A stretch of DNA of 64,000 bases from UMGS363 sp051891935. Its GTDB lineage: Bacteria; Bacillota; Clostridia; Oscillospirales; Ruminococcaceae. Made by a program: the position numbers and the translations under genes. Of this stretch, positions 59,640 to 64,000 are shown in pieces (the first letter of the stretch is position 1; every line of letters starts with the position of its first letter). The DNA lies in assembly GCA_051891935.1 (NCBI GenBank), contig JBJFFR010000044.1, forward strand, positions 1 to 64,000. Reading direction: 5' to 3'. The notes beneath the pieces are model-generated. The model was not told the DNA's origin. It worked only from the letters and a program-made list of their open reading frames with translations, and did not search any database.

Positions 59640-60130
59640 TCACCGAATAAACAAAACAGCCGACCCGATATGACCGGGACAGCCGTTCCGTTAATTGTAT
59701 GAGGTTGACAGCTTCTGCATTTGCAGCAGAACTCGGGAGTAAAGAAGTCCTAAACCTCTCGGCGCAACCTATGCGACCGTCGTAAATATGACTGCATCGA
59801 CCGTTGAAATGATCGGTGCAGCCTGAATCCGAATATCACTACTCGAACCTTCACCAAAAAAATATACGCAGGTGGGTAAATCCTGCGTATGCCTTTTTAT
59901 GTAGCATAGGCAAAATGCTTTCTCCGACAGACCTGTATGGCAAGACCGTTTATTAACGGAGGGCAGGTGTCGGAGATTTGGTGCCGCCTTGAAGCTCATG
60001 CACTCCTTGACAGCATAAACGGCGTATTTGGGGAAAACCGCCGTTTACAATAAATTAAGAGGAAGTTTATGTGGAATGTCAGCAGGCTCAAAATACGGTT
60101 TAAGAAATATCTTTATATTTCTCTACATAC
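59640..60130 (-). ncRNA. Structured noncoding leader or large RNA
   Basis: About 490 nt without a credible gene, downstream of a leftward promoter. Hairpins seen: 60103-60122 (AGAAATAT/ATATTTCT), 60014-60050 (AAACGGCG/CGCCGTTT), 59922-59975 (CTCCGACA and CCTG pairing with CAGG and TGTCGGAG, with CCGTT/AACGG inside), a terminator-like 59864-59890, and 59800-59830 (CTGCA.../...TGCAG). Could be an antiterminator leader for the late operon or a phage ornate RNA such as ROOL/GOLLD; a covariance-model search is needed to say. Confidence 0.55.
59854..59898. terminator. Bidirectional terminator inside the structured region
   Basis: ATACGCAGG (59864-59872) and CCTGCGTAT (59882-59890), perfect 9 bp; minus side is followed by TATTTTTTTGG, plus side by GCCTTTTTATG. 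Confidence 0.82.
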
Positions 60131-60159
60131 AGAATAACACATTATTAATGAAATAGCAA
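60131..60159 (-). promoter_or_regulatory. Leftward promoter of the structured region / late block
   Basis: On the minus strand TTGCTA (60159-60154) and TATTCT (60136-60131), 17 bp apart. The -35 is weak, as in activator-dependent promoters, and phased repeats lie just upstream (60147-60201). Confidence 0.55.
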
Positions 60160-60201
60160 TGCAGTAAAAGTGCAACAATAGTGAAATAAAAGTGAAATTA
60201 C
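60147..60201. repeat. Five phased degenerate 11-bp repeats
   Basis: AATGAAATAGC, AATGCAGTAAA, AGTGCAACAAT, AGTGAAATAAA, AGTGAAATTAC follow without gaps (60147-60201). Period 11 places every unit on the same helical face, overlapping and upstream of the -35 of the leftward promoter. A plausible activator or repressor array. Confidence 0.55.
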
Positions 60202-60267
60202 CCACTTTTGACCCCGAATTTGAGCTAAAATGAGTAAAAATCACCCACAAGAAAGGAGAATTCACCT

Positions 60268-60741
60268 ATGCCATATACCAAGCATAAGCAACCACACAAT
60301 TACCTTATCTCTATGACCGTCACCTTCAAATGCTCAACTGCCGATAAAATCCGCCAAATTGCCCTCGCAAGCAATAAAAGCAACCACGATACCGTCCTGA
60401 TGCTTGCAAATATAGCCTTAAAATACAACTACACCAAAGACTATCGCTACATCCCGTGCAAACCGCAAACAGCTGACGACTTCACCCCAATATTCATAAA
60501 AAAAGAACCCACCTGTCAAATAGGCCTGCAAATAAGTCCTAATCTTAACATAAAGCTCACTGAACTTATGTCAAGCAATTTCTACAGCAGTAAAGCATCG
60601 GCACTCCGCTCGCTTGTAGAAACCGCCCTCATCTATGACTACGACAAAAACCTCTTTTTCCACGCCCCACAGCACCTATCATCTCCATCTTCAAACCATA
60701 ACCCACGTTCAAATGAAATAATATTGCTTGATATTATATAA
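60268..60741 (+). CDS. Two-domain small protein (tandem RHH-like halves)
   Basis: 157 aa. Two similar halves: SMTVTFKCSTADKIRQIALASNKSNHD..IALKYNY (about 15-55) and QIGLQISPNLNIKLTELMSSNFYSSKAS..TALIYDY (about 82-130), each strand-helix-helix like ribbon-helix-helix domains. A fused dimer that may bind DNA. AGAAAGGAG lies before ATG. It is the first rightward gene after the late half; phage or neighbour is unclear. Confidence 0.68.
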   Translation: MPYTKHKQPHNYLISMTVTFKCSTADKIRQIALASNKSNHDTVLMLANIALKYNYTKDYRYIPCKPQTADDFTPIFIKKEPTCQIGLQISPNLNIKLTELMSSNFYSSKASALRSLVETALIYDYDKNLFFHAPQHLSSPSSNHNPRSNEIILLDII

Positions 60742-61835
60742 AAATAAATATATCAAAAAAGAAAAAGAGTCTTCGCTTATAGAGAATATCAAAAATTTTT
60801 GCGAGGGAACTCTACCGCCCGAATCGCACACCCCCCCGGCACAGTCTTTCCGAAAGAAAAACGAGTGATCTCTTCCAATCTGTCCGCAGCTCAAAAACAA
60901 AATCGAAGAAAAAGAAAAAAGAATGATAAATGCTTGATATTGATGCATTTATGTTACATTTAACATAACACAATATATCTTGTGTTATATTAGGCGAGGT
61001 CGGAAGCCTTGCCGGGTCTGTTCCTCTTCTGTCGGTGCAGATATAGTTTACTTTATCAAGATAAGTATAATATATATTATATATATCATAAAGAATTATA
61101 TTTAGTAAATGCTGCCAAGCTCTAAACCTTCACAATAAAAAATCCTAATAATAAAACTAAATCAAGAATAAAACATAATAATTATTATTACTATGATATT
61201 ATTTATATTAAGAGATAAAGTAAAATGATATCAAGATTAAGTATATATAATATATATAATAATATATATATATCTAAATTCAGAAAAGAAAAAAGATATA
61301 TACTTGATCTAAATATAGAAAAGGTTACGGCGTTTGAAGAGTTTGAGAGGGGGGAAAGAGATCCGGGCGTTGGGGTTTGATTGGATCGGAGCAAGAGCAG
61401 CGGAGCAAAGCAGATCAAGAGAAACGAGGAGGCTTGAACTCTTCGGGTATATAGTTTTATATATCAAGATATTATTATATTATTATTTATATATTCTGAT
61501 ATAGATATATTTATAAAGATATATAAAAGGGGGCGGTTCTGCTCTTCGGTGGGGTGATCTTCGGAACAGCTCCGAGCAAAGCCGAACAGATCAGGGGACA
61601 AGCTGCCGAGAAGAGCAGGGCGGAAGCATTCGGAAAAGCTTCCAACTCTCGGATAAGTTTATATTTTATCTTGATAAGTATAATATATAAATATATACAA
61701 AAGAATATATATCTATTTGTGCATATAGTAGAAAGATATAAACATATAAATTCTTTTATATACAAGATATCGTGTTATATATTGTGAAATTAGCACTATA
61801 TGTTGTGATATTATGATCTATGATCTTTTGAGATT
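60742..61835. other. AT-rich noncoding stretch with GC-rich islands
   Basis: About 1.1 kb with no supported gene. Long A/T runs alternate with GC-rich islands near 60990-61045, 61321-61445 and 61530-61660. Islands 2 and 3 share CAGATCA and GAGCAAAGC. The 17-mer GATAAGTATAATATATA occurs exactly at 61060-61076 and 61673-61689, each after a TTATCNNGATAA palindrome, with a diverged third at about 61230. Open frames here are biased by composition and lack ribosome sites. Confidence 0.55.
61054..61689. repeat. Dispersed promoter-like repeat TTATCWWGATAAGTATAAT
   Basis: Copies at about 61054-61076 and 61667-61689, two mismatches over 25 nt between them; weaker copies near 61230 and 61460. Palindrome plus -10-like TATAAT suggests a regulated promoter or a terminal part of a repeated unit made of an AT module and a GC island. 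Confidence 0.5.
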
Positions 61836-61864
61836 TTGACAATGTAACATAATTGTTGTATAAT
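61836..61864 (+). promoter_or_regulatory. Promoter of the right-hand small-gene operon
   Basis: TTGACA (61836-61841) and TATAAT (61859-61864), 17 bp apart: a consensus promoter. Transcription would start near 61871, about 170 nt before the first gene. Confidence 0.85.
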
Positions 61865-61870
61865 ATTAAC

Positions 61871-62044
61871 AGTGGGAGAGATAAAACCCCGGAATAAAAA
61901 AGACCCTGAACCGTGGCAAGTTTGACGACGTGCACGGAACAGGGGCGAATCACAAACAACAACTTTATACAAGCGGTTTGTATCTATAAATATAGCATAT
62001 AAAAAGCCGCTTGTCAAGTGTAAATTTGAAAGGCGGTTATTTTT
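61871..62044 (+). promoter_or_regulatory. Structured 5' leader of the right-hand operon
   Basis: CCCTGAACCGTG (61903-61914) faces CACGGAACAGGG (61933-61944), a stem with symmetric internal mismatches. ACAAGCGG (about 61970-61977) pairs with CCGCTTGT about 30 nt later, and a short CTATAAATATAG lies inside that loop. Possible riboswitch or attenuator; no class recognised. Confidence 0.5.
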
Positions 62045-62305
62045 ATGAAAAAAAGAATCACAAACGCAGAAGCTAAAGCCCTCTTGAGCAACAAAAAGTT
62101 GATCGTTACAAAGTGCGATGATGTCGACAGCTTGCCGGATGCAAACGACACAGTTTATTATAACGCCGGTAGTTTTGGTTGGAATTACTCCATAGTTTGG
62201 AGTTATGCGCTCGATTGCTACGTTATGAACTGTTACAGAGTCGCTAACACAGTTTTAAGGGCTGCTTCGGATGTTGTGAACGTTAGAAGATTGAGCGAGA
62301 TATAA
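62045..62305 (+). CDS. Hypothetical protein, right-hand operon gene 1
   Basis: 86 aa, alpha/beta (KRITNAEAKALLSNKKLIVTK, WNYSIVWSYALDCYVMNCYR). GAAAGGCGG lies before the ATG. No family recognised. Reads like plasmid or conjugative-element accessory genes of Ruminococcus-type bacteria, an impression only. Confidence 0.65.
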   Translation: MKKRITNAEAKALLSNKKLIVTKCDDVDSLPDANDTVYYNAGSFGWNYSIVWSYALDCYVMNCYRVANTVLRAASDVVNVRRLSEI

Positions 62306-62320
62306 AAAGGAGGGGTAACA

Positions 62321-62512
62321 ATGATTAATATTGATATGTGGTATAACGACAAGATCGGCGAGGCTGATAGAGTAGATGTTACTTTCTATCCTAACAGCGG
62401 AGTATATCGTGGAAACATCTACAAGAACGGCCGTGCAATCGGTGACTACACTTGCAGCGATTCGACCGAGCTTGAAAAGGCTTTCGAACATCTCAATTTT
62501 AATTGGAATTAA
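62321..62512 (+). CDS. Hypothetical protein, right-hand operon gene 2
   Basis: 63 aa, beta-rich (NIDMWYNDKIGEADRVDVTFYPNSG, VYRGNIYKNGRAIGDYTC). AGGAGGGG site, 15 nt after gene 1. A compact DUF-like fold; function unknown. Confidence 0.65.
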   Translation: MINIDMWYNDKIGEADRVDVTFYPNSGVYRGNIYKNGRAIGDYTCSDSTELEKAFEHLNFNWN

Positions 62513-62525
62513 GGAGGAAAATAGA

Positions 62526-62903
62526 ATGATCACAGTTAAAATCAATCTTGAAAACGGCGACAGCATAACAACAAATATGAACTGCACAGCAGAAGAAGCG
62601 TGCAATTATTATCAGGTCGGCGGATATATTAACGCTGGATCTGCATCCGACAACCTGCAGAAAATAAAGTCTGTAGAGTTTATCTACTTCAAAAAGTCCT
62701 TTGTTGTTGAATGGCTCCGCGGTTCGATCAATGACAATGTTGCTAAATACCTTATAGCAAATAATATTTACTTCTACTATGAGCCATTCGGAAAGATGAT
62801 AATCTGCGACGATTGGCAGTCCTACACATACGAATACAAGCACACAAGCGGCGATTTTTACGAAATCACGCTAAAGGAATATAATGGCATAGTTCGCGCC
62901 TAA
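62526..62903 (+). CDS. Hypothetical protein, right-hand operon gene 3
   Basis: 125 aa. ITVKINLENGDSITTNMNCTAEEACNYYQVGG suggests a small beta-grasp-like start, then IKSVEFIY, and a C-terminal aromatic-rich part. AAGGAGG site. Unknown function. Confidence 0.68.
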   Translation: MITVKINLENGDSITTNMNCTAEEACNYYQVGGYINAGSASDNLQKIKSVEFIYFKKSFVVEWLRGSINDNVAKYLIANNIYFYYEPFGKMIICDDWQSYTYEYKHTSGDFYEITLKEYNGIVRA

Positions 62904-62916
62904 CCCAAGCCAAACA

Positions 62917-62939
62917 GCGGAAGCCCGGAAAGCTTCCGC
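62917..62939 (+). terminator. Hairpin after gene 3
   Basis: GCGGAAGC and GCTTCCGC form an 8-bp perfect stem 13 nt after the stop codon. No T-run follows, so it may be a processing or weak termination element. Confidence 0.45.
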
Positions 62940-63013
62940 CATATCTCCCGAATATCTGCAAGAGGATAAGCGAGAGCCAAAGAAAAAATATAAAAATACG
63001 GAGGTTTTGAGTT

Positions 63014-63523
63014 ATGAATAATAATGCATTGTTGGAATCGTTCAAAATGAACATAAACGACCATGCGCAGGAGATCAGGACGGCGCAGGCGGCGTATTTG
63101 ATCGCAAAAGCTGCCGAGGATTCAATAAAATCTATCGCCGAGGAGATTCAAAGGGGCATTCTTTCCGAAGGTGATTACTTCGTAGCTGCTGACCTGTGGG
63201 ACACCAACCGCCGCGGAATGACCGAAAGACGAATCACCGAGCCACGCCGTACTTACTTGATGGACGAGGAAATTTTTATAAATGATTTCCTCCCAAAATG
63301 CTACGAAAAATATCAGACTGCAGGAATTGCTGACGATCGAGGTGAAGAATATTGCCCCGAAGCGAGAGCAACGGACAAGAGAAAAGCAGCTGAACAGAAA
63401 TTGTTATCAATTGCCGTGGATATTCTGCCCGAATGCGAGGAGAAAGATATATTGAAAACGGCTGTTAACCATTGGAAGTATAGAGATGAGATTTTGCAGA
63501 TTATTTTACAACTTGCGGCATAA
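63014..63523 (+). CDS. Hypothetical protein, right-hand operon gene 4
   Basis: 169 aa, mostly helical and acidic (FKMNINDHAQEIRTAQAAYLIAKAAEDSI; KRKAAEQKLLSIAVDILPECEEKDILK). GGAGG-type site. No motif recognised. Confidence 0.66.
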   Translation: MNNNALLESFKMNINDHAQEIRTAQAAYLIAKAAEDSIKSIAEEIQRGILSEGDYFVAADLWDTNRRGMTERRITEPRRTYLMDEEIFINDFLPKCYEKYQTAGIADDRGEEYCPEARATDKRKAAEQKLLSIAVDILPECEEKDILKTAVNHWKYRDEILQIILQLAA

Positions 63524-63544
63524 CAAGTTGACATTATCGACCGT

Positions 63545-63566
63545 GGCGGAGCGCAGGAGCTCCGCC
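63545..63566 (+). terminator. Hairpin before gene 5
   Basis: GGCGGAGC and GCTCCGCC form a perfect 8-bp stem with a 6-nt loop, in the 66-nt gap between genes 4 and 5. No T-run. Possibly RNA stability control. Confidence 0.45.
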
Positions 63567-63589
63567 AAACCGTGAAGGAGGAAACCAAA

Positions 63590-64000
63590 ATGCCAAAACG
63601 TAAAAAATTGACCGAGAAGGAATGGAAAAGGCAGCTTGAAGAGAAAGCCGCTTTTGAAGCTTCCGAAAGAGCCGCAAAGAGGGAATTTATATATAATAAG
63701 CTCCGAAATGCGCAAATTGGCGACTTGATCGCAGAAACCAACTTGCCCGACTTTCCCGAAACTATCATTGAAATTGACCGCGAGGACTGCGACGATGACC
63801 CCGAGCTGTTCAATTTTACTACCAACTACGGAAATGTTTATCAGGGATCTGAATTTTTATTTGATGCCTATCCGCGTGTATTTCCGTATGATGAGGATGA
63901 ATCAGGCGTTTTCTTCGTGGAAACCACCGAACAGGAAATAAATGAAGATCAAATATCATTTGATGATATAGCTGTAGCATATTCGACAAATGAAACCGCC
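63590..64000 (+). CDS. Hypothetical protein, truncated by window end
   Basis: 137 codons to the window edge, no stop. A basic start (PKRKKLTEKEWKRQLEEKAA), then an acidic part (EIDREDCDDDPELFNF, EDESGVFFVETTEQEI). AAGGAGG site. No family recognised. Confidence 0.65.
   Translation, partial: MPKRKKLTEKEWKRQLEEKAAFEASERAAKREFIYNKLRNAQIGDLIAETNLPDFPETIIEIDREDCDDDPELFNFTTNYGNVYQGSEFLFDAYPRVFPYDEDESGVFFVETTEQEINEDQISFDDIAVAYSTNETA

Noticed and set aside
59840..59850. tRNA T-arm (GGTTCGAG on the minus strand)
   Set aside because: No matching acceptor stem, anticodon arm or D arm around it.
59769..59999. 76-codon minus-strand frame in the structured region
   Set aside because: Covers two strong hairpins and a terminator; no ribosome site; low-complexity protein.
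60709..60948. 79-codon minus-strand frame
   Set aside because: Phe/Ser-rich product from AT-rich DNA, overlaps the end of the 157-aa gene, no ribosome site.
61203..61787. Several 71-84 codon frames on both strands
   Set aside because: They arise from A/T runs and GC islands; starts lack ribosome sites and products are low complexity.

Overview
The window looks like most of a temperate siphovirus prophage (or phage-plasmid) of a Gram-positive, low-to-mid GC gut or rumen Clostridia host, most likely Ruminococcus-like (Oscillospiraceae). This rests on strong AGGAGG-type ribosome sites, several TTG starts, TTGACA/TATAAT promoters with 17-bp spacing, and the protein families seen: DUF2513, YopX, DUF3310, Lar, DUF1653, XkdX, KilAC and BRO-type antirepressors. 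No rRNA, tRNA or CRISPR array was seen.

Layout. 1-187: integrase-proximal attachment region with four direct repeats that look like integrase arm sites. 188-2940: lysogeny switch (leftward tyrosine integrase, leftward XRE repressor, a DUF2513 gene, two strong rightward promoters, three copies of one palindromic operator). 3135-5329: immediate-early genes, including an ATPase-only fragment of the phage's own large terminase and an antirepressor. 5421-21657: recombination, replication and DNA modification (Rad50-like ATPase, putative annealing protein, MBL-fold nuclease, SNF2-type helicase, two orphan DNA methyltransferases, sliding clamp, SSB, initiator, DnaC-like loader, GIY-YIG protein, RusA resolvase, PAPS-reductase-like protein, MazG-like protein). 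21719-29887: a dense run of small, often cysteine-rich accessory genes, a radical SAM protein, and at the end a sigma-like late regulator. A bidirectional terminator at about 29.9 kb separates this rightward half from the late half.

The late half runs leftward from about 59.6 to 29.9 kb. Its order is unusual: fibre/baseplate and lysis genes come first (58.9-55.1 kb), then terminase, portal, protease-scaffold, capsid, connectors, tail tube, tail chaperones (candidate -1 frameshift), tape measure (1700 aa, implying a tail of roughly 250 nm), Dit and a 1421-aa tail-tip/fibre protein with repeats. A moron cassette (40.6-43.7 kb: lipoprotein, ribbon-helix-helix protein, BRO antirepressor, small-RNA-like unit, hairpin and repeat-rich gap) interrupts the tail module between the chaperones and the tape measure. 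Intrinsic-terminator-like hairpins after the capsid and tail-tube genes suggest tuned late expression.

59.6-60.3 kb holds a structured, apparently noncoding region with a leftward promoter, five phased 11-bp repeats and several strong hairpins. From 60.27 kb onward the content changes: a two-domain small protein, about 1.1 kb of very AT-rich noncoding DNA with GC-rich islands, then a promoter with a structured leader and an operon of small unrecognised genes running off the window. No copy of the left attachment core was found there, so the right end of the prophage is unresolved.

As a system: the repressor represses rightward transcription from two operator-bearing promoters. After induction the antirepressor and replication genes are made, the virus borrows the host polymerase through its own clamp, initiator and loader, protects its DNA with two methyltransferases, and the sigma-like protein at 29 kb is the best candidate for switching on the leftward late genes.
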